From Leptospira meyeri (GTDB lineage: Bacteria > Spirochaetota > Leptospiria > Leptospirales > Leptospiraceae), in the NCBI RefSeq assembly GCF_004368965.1, contig NZ_SORO01000001.1:1582001-1646000 (forward strand): a DNA stretch of 64,000 bases. Reading direction: 5' to 3'. Positions within the stretch are counted from its first letter, which is position 1. Each line of letters opens with the position of its first letter. The notes beneath the pieces are model-generated. The model had not been told where the DNA came from and searched no databases. It saw only the letters and a list, made by a program, of their open reading frames with translations. The translations under genes and the position numbers were made by a program. Below, piece after piece: positions 38,492 through 48,549 of the stretch.

Positions 38492-40369
38492 ATGGACATT
38501 GTGCTAGTCTCTGTATCCAAACTTTCCAAAACCATCGGCGAAAAAAAACTTTTTTCGAATCTTGATTTTTCTATCAGCGAAGGAGAAAAACTCGCCATTG
38601 TAGGAATCAATGGATCGGGGAAGTCCACTCTCCTTCGTGCTCTTCTTGGAAAAGAAGAAACAGATTCCGGACAAATTATAAAAAACAATAATCTAAAAAT
38701 TTCGATCCTCGATCAAAATCCCGTCTTTGATCCCAAAGAAACCATCCTCGATCATATTTATAAAGGAGATAACAAACTAGTCAAAACCATCCGTCGTTAT
38801 GAAGACATTTGTGAACAAATGAGTGAAGGTGTAGAAGGTTTAGATGATGAGTTCACGAACGCCTCACAAGAGATGGATAGACTTTCTGCTTGGGATTACG
38901 AACAACAAATCAAGTCCATTTTACGAGAATTAGGTGTTGAAAAGTTAGAAAGAAAAATGTCTGAATTGTCTGGTGGGATGCTTAAAAAAGTAGAACTTGC
39001 TAAATCCCTCATTGATGAAAGTAATTTACTGATCTTAGATGAACCAACAAACCATTTGGACGTAAAATCCATTTTATGGTTAGAAGATTATTTGGCAGGA
39101 CTTGACAAAGCCATCTTACTCATCACTCACGATCGTTATTTTTTAGATCGAATTGTAACCAAAATTTTAGAACTCGACCGTGGTAGTCACTTTGTTTATG
39201 AGGGGAACTATTCCGTTTATTTAGAACGAAAAGTGGAAAGAGAAGAAACCCTTCAAAAACAAGAAGATAAAATAAAACAATTCCTCAAACAAGAAGTGAA
39301 ATGGTTAAAACGCCAACCGAAAGCACGATCCACAAAACAAAAAGCCAGGATTGATCGCGCCAGTGATCTCCAAAATAGAGAAAAACGAGAATTACAAAAA
39401 GATTTAGAACTGAGTGTTGCTGCCAAACGCCAAGGGAAAACCATTTTAGAAATTCATAATCTGAAAAAAGGAATCGCCGACCGACTGCTCATTAATGATT
39501 TCACATATACTTTCAAAGCCAAAGAAAGACTTGGGATCATTGGACCAAACGGAATTGGCAAGTCCACACTATTAAATTTAATGGCTGGTCGCATTACACC
39601 TGATAGCGGATTTATCAAACCAGGAATGAATACAAAAGTTGGATATTTCGACCAAACCAGTTCCGAACTTCCGCTAGAAAGAAATGTACTCGATTATATC
39701 AAAGATGTTGCCGGAGAAATGATAGAAACCGAATCAGGTGAGAAAATTTCTGCCTCAAAAATGTTGGAACGATTTCTCTTTGATGGAAAATTACAATACA
39801 CACCCATCGCCAAACTATCTGGAGGTGAAAGACGCCGTCTTTTTCTTGTTCAGATCTTAATGACAGGACCAAACTTTCTCATCTTAGATGAACCAACCAA
39901 TGATTTGGACATCCAAACTCTTTCTGTATTAGAATCATTTTTAGATGAATTTCCGGGAACCGTTGTGATTGTATCTCATGACCGATATTTCCTCGACCGG
40001 ACAGCGGAGAGCCTTCTCATTTTTAGAAAAGAAGGAAAACTAGATCATTACATTGGAACTTTTTCTTCATTTTTAGAAACTGATTCTTTAGAATTAGAAA
40101 ACGAACAAAGTTCCCCAAAACCAAAAGAAACTCCGCAAGTGACAGTAGTATCGGACAAACCACAAAAATCCAAACAAGACCAAAAAAAACTTTCTAAATT
40201 AGAATCAGAAATTGCCAAACTAGAATCATCAAAACAAGAATTAGAAAAGAAATTGAGTACATTCGCAAATGATCATACAGAACTTCAGAAAATATCTGAA
40301 GAAATCCAAAAGATAGAAACGGAAATTCTTTACAAAATGGAGGAATGGGAAATGCTTCAATCCGAATGA
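38492..40369 (+). CDS. uup: ABC-F family ATPase (Uup-like)
   Basis: A 625-residue soluble protein with two ABC domains and no membrane segments. Walker A motifs GINGSGKST and GPNGIGKST, signatures LSGGMLKKVELA and LSGGERRRLFL, and Walker B motifs LLILDEPTNHLD and FLILDEPTNDLD are intact. A linker with many basic residues (about 255-310) and a C-terminal coiled coil (about 555-620) match Uup, which acts on ribosomes or DNA structures. It overlaps the MASE1-SpoIIE gene by 4 bp. Confidence 0.9.
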   Translation: MDIVLVSVSKLSKTIGEKKLFSNLDFSISEGEKLAIVGINGSGKSTLLRALLGKEETDSGQIIKNNNLKISILDQNPVFDPKETILDHIYKGDNKLVKTIRRYEDICEQMSEGVEGLDDEFTNASQEMDRLSAWDYEQQIKSILRELGVEKLERKMSELSGGMLKKVELAKSLIDESNLLILDEPTNHLDVKSILWLEDYLAGLDKAILLITHDRYFLDRIVTKILELDRGSHFVYEGNYSVYLERKVEREETLQKQEDKIKQFLKQEVKWLKRQPKARSTKQKARIDRASDLQNREKRELQKDLELSVAAKRQGKTILEIHNLKKGIADRLLINDFTYTFKAKERLGIIGPNGIGKSTLLNLMAGRITPDSGFIKPGMNTKVGYFDQTSSELPLERNVLDYIKDVAGEMIETESGEKISASKMLERFLFDGKLQYTPIAKLSGGERRRLFLVQILMTGPNFLILDEPTNDLDIQTLSVLESFLDEFPGTVVIVSHDRYFLDRTAESLLIFRKEGKLDHYIGTFSSFLETDSLELENEQSSPKPKETPQVTVVSDKPQKSKQDQKKLSKLESEIAKLESSKQELEKKLSTFANDHTELQKISEEIQKIETEILYKMEEWEMLQSE

Positions 40370-42120
40370 AGACTGTCCTATATACAAGAATTTTTATTTG
40401 GACACCCATCATCTTTATTGGGTACTTCATCTCAGCACAAATTGGATTTAAAATTGCCTTCTTAAATAGCCAAGTTTCTCCTGTTTGGCCCCCGGAAGGA
40501 GTGGGCCTTGCTTCTCTTCTCTTACTTGGGCCTGTTGCCCTGCCAGGAATTTATTTAGGGGCAACCCTTGCCAATTTTTTCAACAATCCACACCTGCAGA
40601 CTGCCTTTATTATAGGGATTGGAAATACACTTAGTAGTTTGATTAACTATCGAATCATCAAACGAGTCACAGAAAAAAGTGATCCCATCTACTCCACAAA
40701 GGACTTAATTTATTTCCTAAGCATCGGAACCTTTCCTGGATCTTTTGTGAGCACCATTATGGGTGTTACTAGTTTATGGTATTGGGATTTTTTATCGAGT
40801 GAATTGTATTTCAACGTATTCTTCACTTGGTTTTCGGGAGAGATGCTCGGTTTTCTCATTGTTGCGCCCTTGTTATATGTTTGGTTTCATCCCAAAGCAA
40901 AATTAAGGTTAGAACTTCGCAAACAAATTGAGCTTCTACTTTGGATCATTTTAGTTTATATTTCTGGGTCAATTGCCTTTAGCGATGAATGGCCCCTACT
41001 CTTTTTGCCAATTCCTTTCGTGATTGTCACAAGCATACGGTTTCGTCAATTTGGAGCCACACTCTCCACAGTAGTCCTCGCATTTACAGCCGTTACACTA
41101 ACAATCGACGGGAAAGGTGTTTTTGCACGAAGAGATGCAAGTGGCCTCTCGATCAATGACTCACTTATCTTTTTGGATGCGTTTTTGTTTTGTATCAGTG
41201 GGATCGCCTACTTCCTTGTCACTGCCACAAGAGAAAGGGAAAGAGCACAACTTGCATCTTTAAAATCATTACAGGTATTAAATGAACTGAAAGAAAAAGC
41301 CAATGAAGAATTAGAACAAAAAGTTCTAGAAAGAACAGCCGTGATTGAAGAACAAAGAACAGAAATTGAAAAACAATTGGATATGGCAAAACGGATTCAA
41401 GAATCCCTTTTTCCTCAAAAAGTAGTCTTACCACAAGGTGTTGATATCCTTTTTAAAAATATTCCTATGATGAAAGTGGGAGGGGATTTGTATGATATTG
41501 TTTGGAAACCAGAAAAACAAGAGTTAGGTGTTTTTATTTGTGATATTTCAGGACATGGAATTCCTGCGGCACTACTCAGTGCACTTGTAAAAACATCACT
41601 AGAAAAATGGAAACAAGACCCTGTTGGTCTAAAAGATAATTTAGAATCCATTCGCCACCAAATCATCCCCAACCTGCGGGAACATTTTGTAACGGCAAGT
41701 CTTCTCCACCTTCATACAGATACGGGTTCTCTTACGTTTGCTAGGGCGGGCCATTTTCCTCTATTTATCATTCGTAAATCGGGAGCTCTCGTGAGTTTGA
41801 AACCAATGGGAAGGATCATCACTCCCATTTTTGATATCCTTGCAGAAGAAGAAAGATTCCAATTGGAAACGGGTGATTTGATTGTAATGCTCACCGATGG
41901 ACTCACCGAGGCTAGAGAACCCAATTCATTACAAATGTTTGGAGAAGAAAGACTCCTCCATTTAATTCGCGATATACGAAGCCTTCCTCTCTTTGAAATC
42001 CAAGACCAAGTTTTCCAATCGGTCATCCAACTTTCGGGAGGAATCACTGCCATCCAAGATGATTTGACCCTTGGACTCATTCGTTATTCCGGTATTACAG
42101 AAGAAATGACAAAGGTTTAA
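40366..42120 (+). CDS. MASE1 sensor with PP2C/SpoIIE-type phosphatase domain
   Basis: A 584-residue membrane regulator. MASE1 helices occupy about residues 1-290 (VSPVWPPEGVGLASLLLLGP is the family hallmark), a coiled coil lies at 295-345, and a SpoIIE/RsbU-type Ser phosphatase at about 365-575 (MKVGGDLYDIV, CDISGHGIPAALLSA, MLTDGLTEAR). Such proteins usually control partner-switching anti-anti-sigma factors. I chose the ATG at 40366 because it overlaps the uup stop as ATGA; the frame opens at 40345. Confidence 0.9.
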   Translation: MKTVLYTRIFIWTPIIFIGYFISAQIGFKIAFLNSQVSPVWPPEGVGLASLLLLGPVALPGIYLGATLANFFNNPHLQTAFIIGIGNTLSSLINYRIIKRVTEKSDPIYSTKDLIYFLSIGTFPGSFVSTIMGVTSLWYWDFLSSELYFNVFFTWFSGEMLGFLIVAPLLYVWFHPKAKLRLELRKQIELLLWIILVYISGSIAFSDEWPLLFLPIPFVIVTSIRFRQFGATLSTVVLAFTAVTLTIDGKGVFARRDASGLSINDSLIFLDAFLFCISGIAYFLVTATRERERAQLASLKSLQVLNELKEKANEELEQKVLERTAVIEEQRTEIEKQLDMAKRIQESLFPQKVVLPQGVDILFKNIPMMKVGGDLYDIVWKPEKQELGVFICDISGHGIPAALLSALVKTSLEKWKQDPVGLKDNLESIRHQIIPNLREHFVTASLLHLHTDTGSLTFARAGHFPLFIIRKSGALVSLKPMGRIITPIFDILAEEERFQLETGDLIVMLTDGLTEAREPNSLQMFGEERLLHLIRDIRSLPLFEIQDQVFQSVIQLSGGITAIQDDLTLGLIRYSGITEEMTKV

Positions 42121-42144
42121 TTCTTTAGTATTCTTAAACCTTTG
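42110..42144. terminator. Hairpin spanning two convergent stop codons
   Basis: CAAAGGTTTAA (42110-42120) and TTAAACCTTTG (42134-42144) are perfect 11-bp arms around a 13-nt loop. The arms include the stop codon of the SpoIIE gene and the stop of the decayed lipoprotein fragment on the other strand. No T-run follows, so function as a bidirectional terminator is tentative. Confidence 0.45.
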
Positions 42145-42205
42145 ACAGCTCTAAAACTTCTTCCGCACAAGGAAGGAAAACTTCTGTTCGCTCTTTTTCA
42201 TTCAT
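42134..42205 (-). pseudogene. Fragment matching the C-terminus of the neighbouring lipoprotein
   Basis: In the frame shifted from the lipoprotein at 42198-42893, the minus strand encodes MNEKERTEVFLPCAEEVLEL and four more codons (SKV, stop). This closely matches the end of the lipoprotein at 42898-43437 (MNEKERTEILLPCIEEFLEP). Its first bases overlap the preceding stop codon. It looks like the tail of a duplicated paralogue lost by deletion or frameshift; a tiny coupled ORF is less likely. Confidence 0.6.
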
Positions 42206-42893
42206 GGGATCCCTCCGTATCTTTTGCCAACTCCTTCGGTAGAGTTAAATAAATCTCATCAATGGCTTCTTGGAAACCTTGTAAATACATTGTAGAGAAA
42301 GCATTTGGTTCATTTACCAAATTTCCATAATCCCGCATTTGAAAAAGAAACGGAAGTGGAATATACCATGGACTGAAATACCGAGTCCCGGAATGGGTGC
42401 TTACTTTTTCTGCCAATAAACTATTCTTATAGAATAACTTTACAGTGACTTCCAATTTAACTTTCTGGTGACAAGGAAAAATGCATAAAGTGACTAATTG
42501 AAAAACTTGGCCTAACCGTCCTTCTTCCCAATCACTGCGAGGACGATTGACAGTTACAAAAAAAACATAATCTGTTTTTACATCTGTTAGTTGAAAGTTT
42601 TTATCATCAATGTTATAAACATGAATATCCTTCCAATGATAACGTGAGTGGCCAATTTCTTTTTGTTTTTTGGAAAAATACTGGTTGGTAGGTTCGCCAA
42701 ACAAAGGATTTGTTTCTACCCAACCTGTATGCTCTTTACTATAGTACATTCGATTTTGGTTTAAAATAGTAATGGAATCAGAGATTTTTGTTTTTGTTGA
42801 TTCTTCAGGAAATGGTTTGATGTTTCTATCTAATTCAGCAAAGGAACAAGCGAAACAACAGCAGAAAAAAATTAAATAAATATATTTCACCAA
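42198..42893 (-). CDS. Hypothetical lipoprotein, 231 residues
   Basis: I do not recognise the family. A lipoprotein-type signal (IYLIFFCCCFACSFAEL) is followed by a polar extracytoplasmic domain with many beta-type segments (YVFFVTVNRPRSDWEEG, FSPWYIPLPFLFQMRDYG). It is the downstream gene of a lipoprotein pair. DNA just past its end is related to the last codons of the upstream lipoprotein, suggesting a tandem duplication. The outer membrane or periplasm is the likely location. Confidence 0.7.
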   Translation of the reverse strand: MVKYIYLIFFCCCFACSFAELDRNIKPFPEESTKTKISDSITILNQNRMYYSKEHTGWVETNPLFGEPTNQYFSKKQKEIGHSRYHWKDIHVYNIDDKNFQLTDVKTDYVFFVTVNRPRSDWEEGRLGQVFQLVTLCIFPCHQKVKLEVTVKLFYKNSLLAEKVSTHSGTRYFSPWYIPLPFLFQMRDYGNLVNEPNAFSTMYLQGFQEAIDEIYLTLPKELAKDTEGSHE

Positions 42894-42897
42894 TCAA

Positions 42898-43437
42898 TCA
42901 TTCCTTTATTAGAGTCGGTTCCAAAAATTCCTCGATACAAGGAAGGAGGATTTCTGTTCGCTCTTTTTCATTCATGGGACCTAAGTCTCCACCTTTTCGC
43001 ATAACCTTTGTATAGTCCGCATAATTGACTATCGATACAAGATTGTATAGTTCCACAAACTTAGTTGTTTTGTTTCGAACCATAGCGGTACAGGATATAT
43101 AAGATCCAAGCGGAGTAAGTTCTTTACGGTAGAAGGTTAATTTATATTCATCCTCACCAATTTCTCTGGACCAAAATCGATTTGGAAATTGATTCTTTTT
43201 TGTCTCCATCCATTGGTGGATGTTCATTCCATCCGGTAATTTGACTGGGTTATTCTGATACACCCTTTTTTCTTCAGGTAAGAGACTGGCGCAACTGATC
43301 AGAAAAGGTGCGAAGATAAAAAAGAAAAAACCCAGTAAACGAAAAACTCGAAATTGGGTTTCTGCCCTCCTCGAACAGATGATGCGACCTCTGCCATTTC
43401 GATCCGAAGAGAGTGTATCAAAGTTTACATTTCCCAA
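42898..43437 (-). CDS. Hypothetical lipoprotein, 179 residues or shorter
   Basis: Unknown family. The hydrophobic segment LLGFFFFIFAPFLISC ends in a lipobox (LISC, Cys near residue 49), so the true start is probably well inside the frame, near the hydrophobic stretch; no Met is available there, so a GTG/TTG or the listed ATG is used. The mature part ends in NEKERTEILLPCIEEF, repeated as a fragment at 42134-42205. Five bases upstream of the next lipoprotein on the same strand. Confidence 0.6.
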   Translation of the reverse strand: MGNVNFDTLSSDRNGRGRIICSRRAETQFRVFRLLGFFFFIFAPFLISCASLLPEEKRVYQNNPVKLPDGMNIHQWMETKKNQFPNRFWSREIGEDEYKLTFYRKELTPLGSYISCTAMVRNKTTKFVELYNLVSIVNYADYTKVMRKGGDLGPMNEKERTEILLPCIEEFLEPTLIKE

Positions 43438-43440
43438 GAT

Positions 43441-43848
43441 CTATAACCTCCATTTCCCGGGACTGCCAACATTATGGTATCTTCCAGCGGGAACATGAAA
43501 GGGATTGTGACCACCACCGTGAGACCTTGGGATTTGGAACTGGTTTCCTCCTCCATAATAAGGATACGGAACACCAGAACCTCCTCTTGACCCTTGGTAG
43601 GGATAGGGATACTCTCGGTAGTTGTGACCATTTTGACTTGGGTGTCTCGTATAGTAAGAATCATGGACAAGGTCAGGAGTGATACAACCTCCTCCCAACA
43701 GTGCCATACTACCCACGAAAAAAAAGGAAAGTATGCATCTAACAAAACGTTTGCGGTGCAACTTCTTTATGGATTCAAAATTGATTCGGTTCATCATGAA
43801 TTCAGTATAGGAGGGAAGAACCTTTTTTCCAATGGAGGGTTTCCGCAT
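43441..43848 (-). CDS. Gly/Tyr/His-rich small lipoprotein
   Basis: A 135-residue frame with a likely internal start at the MM pair (near residue 18). A signal helix leads to the lipobox ALLGGGC. The mature region is low complexity, rich in Gly, Tyr, Pro and His (REYPYPYQGSRGGSG, YPYYGGGNQF), and resembles surface or matrix lipoproteins. No enzyme motif is visible. It is the first of three consecutive minus-strand lipoprotein genes. Confidence 0.65.
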   Translation of the reverse strand: MRKPSIGKKVLPSYTEFMMNRINFESIKKLHRKRFVRCILSFFFVGSMALLGGGCITPDLVHDSYYTRHPSQNGHNYREYPYPYQGSRGGSGVPYPYYGGGNQFQIPRSHGGGHNPFHVPAGRYHNVGSPGKWRL

Positions 43849-43857
43849 TTGCGGTGA

Positions 43858-45090
<1,233 letters not shown>

Positions 45091-45141
45091 TTTTTAAGGT
45101 AACTAAAGTTTTAGTCTAAAGAAAGGAAGAAGGGATTTTAT

Positions 45142-46461
45142 ATGAAAGTAACACAAAAGATAGTACTCGCAGCACCTGCACGAACTCCTTTTGCTCAAAT
45201 TGGAAAGGCACTCTCGCAGTACTCAGGCCACCACCTCGGAAAAATCGTAGGTGAAGAAGTAATGAAACGCAGTGGTTTGAAACCTACTGATATTGACGGT
45301 GTGATCGTTGGAGAAGGTTTCTCTAATGCACCTAACTCTGCACGTGTGATTGCAAACTTACTTGGGCTTCCTATGGAAATTCCATGCCTTACTGTTGCAA
45401 ACAACTGTGTATCTGGTTTGGAAGCAGTGGCTGAAGCAACTCGCCGTATTTCACTTGGTGAAGGAAAAGTTTTCCTAGTCATCGGTGAAGAGTCACAAAC
45501 ATCTATGCCATTTGTTGTTAAAAATGCACGTCTTAACAAAAAAACAAACAGTTTAGATTCTCTTGTAAAACTTCTCCCAAATGACCTTCCAGAAGGTGTG
45601 GAACTTCGTGATACACTAGAAGACGGACTTGGTGATGGTGAAACTTCTTTCGGTATGCAAGTAACGGCAGAAATTCTCGCACAGAACTACACACTATCTC
45701 GTGAAACACAAGACAAAGTAGCTTACGAGTCTTTCAAACGTGCATTTGATGCAACTCAAGAAGGTCGTTACAAACCATATATTATGGAAGTAAAAGACGA
45801 TGAAGGTAACCCTCTTCAAGCAGATGAGGCAGTTCTTCTTCGTGAAGGTCTTGTGAAAAACCCAACTCGTATGGGTCGTGCGATGTTACTCTTTGACAAC
45901 CCTCAAATGAAATTTGACCAGTTCAAAGAAAAATATAGCAAATACTTAAAGAAATCTCATGGACCTACTCTTTCGATCTTCAATGCAAGTCCACGTTCCG
46001 ATGGAGCGGCTGGTATCATTGTAGCTTCTGAAGATGCGGCGAAAAAATTAGGTCTTACTGCAAAAGCTTACATCAACGGTTTTAACATGCGTGGTGTTGA
46101 TCCAAACCTTATGGGTCTTGGCCAAGCAGAAGCAACGGTAGCTCTTCTTGGAGAAACTGGTGATAAAATCGAAAACATCGACATCATCGAAATCCACGAA
46201 GCATTTGCTGCAACTGCAGTAGCGGCTCTGGAAGAAATCAAAACTAGAACTGGCCTTGATTGGGAAAAGAAATTTGATGAGAAAAAAATCAATCCTAACG
46301 GTGGATCGATCTCCATTGGACACCCGTTTGGTGCAACTGGTGTGAGACTCCTTCACAACGCCATCATGGACTTTGATGAAAACAAAGACGTGAAAAAGGT
46401 ACTTGTGACTGCATGTGCACACGGTGGGATCGCAGGATCAATGATCGTTGAAAGAGCTTAA
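45142..46461 (+). CDS. Acetyl-CoA acetyltransferase-type thiolase
   Basis: A 439-residue thiolase. Nucleophile C89 (VANNCVSGLEA), His394 (SIGHPFGATG) and the base C425 (TACAHGG) form the usual set, with EIHEAFAA also present. It may act in beta-oxidation (FadA-type) or acetoacetyl-CoA formation. A middle insertion (residues about 130-160) makes it longer than the typical 390 residues, closer to FadI-type enzymes. Strong rho-independent terminator downstream at 46509. Confidence 0.92.
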   Translation: MKVTQKIVLAAPARTPFAQIGKALSQYSGHHLGKIVGEEVMKRSGLKPTDIDGVIVGEGFSNAPNSARVIANLLGLPMEIPCLTVANNCVSGLEAVAEATRRISLGEGKVFLVIGEESQTSMPFVVKNARLNKKTNSLDSLVKLLPNDLPEGVELRDTLEDGLGDGETSFGMQVTAEILAQNYTLSRETQDKVAYESFKRAFDATQEGRYKPYIMEVKDDEGNPLQADEAVLLREGLVKNPTRMGRAMLLFDNPQMKFDQFKEKYSKYLKKSHGPTLSIFNASPRSDGAAGIIVASEDAAKKLGLTAKAYINGFNMRGVDPNLMGLGQAEATVALLGETGDKIENIDIIEIHEAFAATAVAALEEIKTRTGLDWEKKFDEKKINPNGGSISIGHPFGATGVRLLHNAIMDFDENKDVKKVLVTACAHGGIAGSMIVERA

Positions 46462-46508
46462 AGATCGAATTTAAAAGTCGAATAAGTTTCGCTCGAAAGA
46501 TCGATGAA

Positions 46509-46536
46509 AAGCCAAGGTTTCCCTTGGCTTTTTTTT
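46509..46536 (+). terminator. Rho-independent terminator after the thiolase
   Basis: AAGCCAAGG (46509-46517), loop TTTC, then CCTTGGCTT (46522-46530) running into a stretch of eight Ts. This is the clearest intrinsic terminator in the window. Confidence 0.9.
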
Positions 46537-46658
46537 ATGGGGAAAGATAAACTCGTTTTATATACAAACTTCACCTAAAGATGAACTCTTTTGAAAAGAA
46601 ATGGCAAAATTGACAAAAGGATTTGTGGGAAGTAGGAGGATGTGGTAGAGACGACGTA

Positions 46659-46727
46659 TTGGGTGGCGGGTCTAGTTCCCCACCCTAATCAGGGCGGGGA
46701 TACAAGATTCACAACCCTACCCACCAA
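46659..46727. other. G+C-rich structured element between convergent genes
   Basis: CCCCACCCT-AATC-AGGGCGGGG (46678-46699) forms a stem with one mismatch. Outer segments TTGGGTGGCGGG (46659-46670) and its near complement (46713-46727) can extend it. The minus-strand gene ends inside it at 46717. It could be a terminator for that gene or a dispersed repeat. It is unlike the surrounding AT-rich DNA. Confidence 0.45.
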
Positions 46728-47523
46728 ACAGCGCAAGCATCGGAACAAGCCCTTCTTTTGTTTGACCCGCAGTATCGTATCCAGGAAAAATCTTAACCAA
46801 TTTCAAATAAAAGTGCTTTTCAATTCGTTTGTTCCCGTTTGTCGTTTTTTCAAAAACATCCTTAGTATACAAATGAAACTCAAAATAACCTGCCTGAAAC
46901 TTACCGTCACCAGCAATGCGACTTCCAATCCTGAATCGTATAGGATTTCTGAGATCCAAGGATTCATAACATTTCTCATTCTCAAAAGAAAGTTTTTTTG
47001 ATAAATAAATCCTTTCGCGAATTCCCATTTCTTGAAAATCTCGAGCACCTGGGAGTTGAAACAAAACCTTTCCTTCTCTCCTAAATTCTAAACTATAAGA
47101 TAAAATTTCTAAATTAGAGACATCAATAGAATTTATATCAATTGTTAGGTGGTGATCTAATACCTCAGTGGATCTAGTGATCACACTTCCTTCCCTTTGC
47201 CCAATGGTAATGATTTTACTTACATTTAATGGAACCGCATACTTAAATATTAATCCTGGGTTCGGTAAATCTTTACCAAATACAGTCATTGCCGTCTGGA
47301 TCGGGGTTTGTGTAATGGTATGAATGTCTGCTATGTTAAGTTGTTCATCAGAATCAGATAAGTTTTGATAGGATAAAGCTGCAATATCTTTAAAAGATGA
47401 TTTTGATTTGAATCCTTCCAAAGATTTTAACTTCGCAATCGTCAGTCTTTGCATGACAGTGATTAGGACAAGTACGGCAACAAACAAAACCAAAACAAAT
47501 ACCCATGTTTCGTAAGTATTCAT
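46717..47523 (-). CDS. Hypothetical single-pass membrane protein
   Basis: A 268-residue protein from the Met at 47523, which follows GAAGAGAAG; the frame extends to 47586. One membrane helix near the N terminus (about residues 5-25, WVFVLVLFVAVLVLITVM) is followed by a cytoplasmic-looking domain rich in beta-strands (VLDHHLTIDINSIDVSNLEI, SLEFRREGKVLFQLPG). A PilZ-like fold is possible, but the RxxxR and DxSxxG motifs are not clear. Unknown function. Confidence 0.7.
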   Translation of the reverse strand: MNTYETWVFVLVLFVAVLVLITVMQRLTIAKLKSLEGFKSKSSFKDIAALSYQNLSDSDEQLNIADIHTITQTPIQTAMTVFGKDLPNPGLIFKYAVPLNVSKIITIGQREGSVITRSTEVLDHHLTIDINSIDVSNLEILSYSLEFRREGKVLFQLPGARDFQEMGIRERIYLSKKLSFENEKCYESLDLRNPIRFRIGSRIAGDGKFQAGYFEFHLYTKDVFEKTTNGNKRIEKHFYLKLVKIFPGYDTAGQTKEGLVPMLALFGG

Positions 47524-47706
47524 CTTCTCTTCTATCGATCGAATTTGCTCTATCGAATATGGTTTTAACACTTGTGCGAGTATCATTCACAATCCTTTGA
47601 GAGGAAAAAGCCTATACTATCATTATCGACCTATCTTCTTCAGAAAAATACCATTCCTTTGGAAAAGAGGTCGACTCACAAGAGTCTGTTCCTTATTTTT
47701 TGCACT

Positions 47707-48549
47707 ATGTCGGGTTACAAATACTTACTCTACACTCTCATTGTAATTTTTGTTTCTCCCATTTATCCCGAAAACCATTGGGACCACTACATTCACGAAA
47801 AAACTGTTGGCTCCACCTATCTAACATTTGGTGACAATATTAACTTGAGAGAATCAAACAATGTAAATGCGAAAGTTTTAAAGAAACTTTCTATTGGTGA
47901 TACAGTCAAAATTCTCACAAAAACGAACCAAATCCTAGAACAGAATTCAGTAAAAGAATATTGGTATCAAGTTGAATCAGAAAAAGTGATAGGTTATGTT
48001 TGGGGAGGATTACTTGCTGATTATTCTTTTGAGTGGAGTGACAAAACAATTTTAGCACGCAACTTAGGCATTCAGTTAGGAAAACTGGAATTAAAACTAA
48101 TCCAAAACAATCATTTATTAGCGCATGGCACTTGGGATGTTGGACCAATGAGCAACGAAGGTTGGAATCACACAATCTACCAACCGTCTTCTTTTTCACC
48201 AGCTCCTGTTGCAATTTTTGGAATAAAGTATCTTCTGTTTTCTGAAATAGAATACGGGTATACGAACGAACAAATATATACATTAGATAAAGACTTAAAA
48301 TTTGTACCACAGTTTTCTTGGAATCCTGGTGCCTGCGACCCTCCTTCTTGTGCAGAATCATGGCTCATACTTCCAACTGAAAATTTGTCTGCAGATAAAA
48401 AAATAAACCGTAAAGCCACAAAAGGAAAACCAAACACAATCATCGAACTAACTCATAGTTTCGATATTGATGATGAAAGTTCCCATGAATATTACCAATC
48501 TGAATATATTTGGAAAGGAACCACTTTCCAAAAAAAGGAAAACCAATGA
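47707..48549 (+). CDS. Exported SH3-like domain protein
   Basis: A 280-residue protein with an N-terminal signal helix (YKYLLYTLIVIFVSPIY). An SH3b-like domain follows (NINLRESNNVNAKVLKKL, then IGDTVKI and YWYQVESEKVIGYVWGG). A C-terminal part of about 160 residues is beta-rich, with Cys in ACDPPSCAESW. The frame is open back to 47572, but the ATG at 47707 fits the signal. It overlaps the phospholipase-like gene by 4 bp (ATGA), suggesting a coupled pair. Confidence 0.75.
   Translation: MSGYKYLLYTLIVIFVSPIYPENHWDHYIHEKTVGSTYLTFGDNINLRESNNVNAKVLKKLSIGDTVKILTKTNQILEQNSVKEYWYQVESEKVIGYVWGGLLADYSFEWSDKTILARNLGIQLGKLELKLIQNNHLLAHGTWDVGPMSNEGWNHTIYQPSSFSPAPVAIFGIKYLLFSEIEYGYTNEQIYTLDKDLKFVPQFSWNPGACDPPSCAESWLILPTENLSADKKINRKATKGKPNTIIELTHSFDIDDESSHEYYQSEYIWKGTTFQKKENQ

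Noticed and set aside
43413..43857. Plus-strand frames over the lipoproteins
   Set aside because: Shadows of Gly/Tyr-rich repeats on the minus strand; no signal or domain.
46642..47001. Plus-strand open frame of 119 codons
   Set aside because: It runs antisense to the membrane protein, begins in the structured element, and has no family features.
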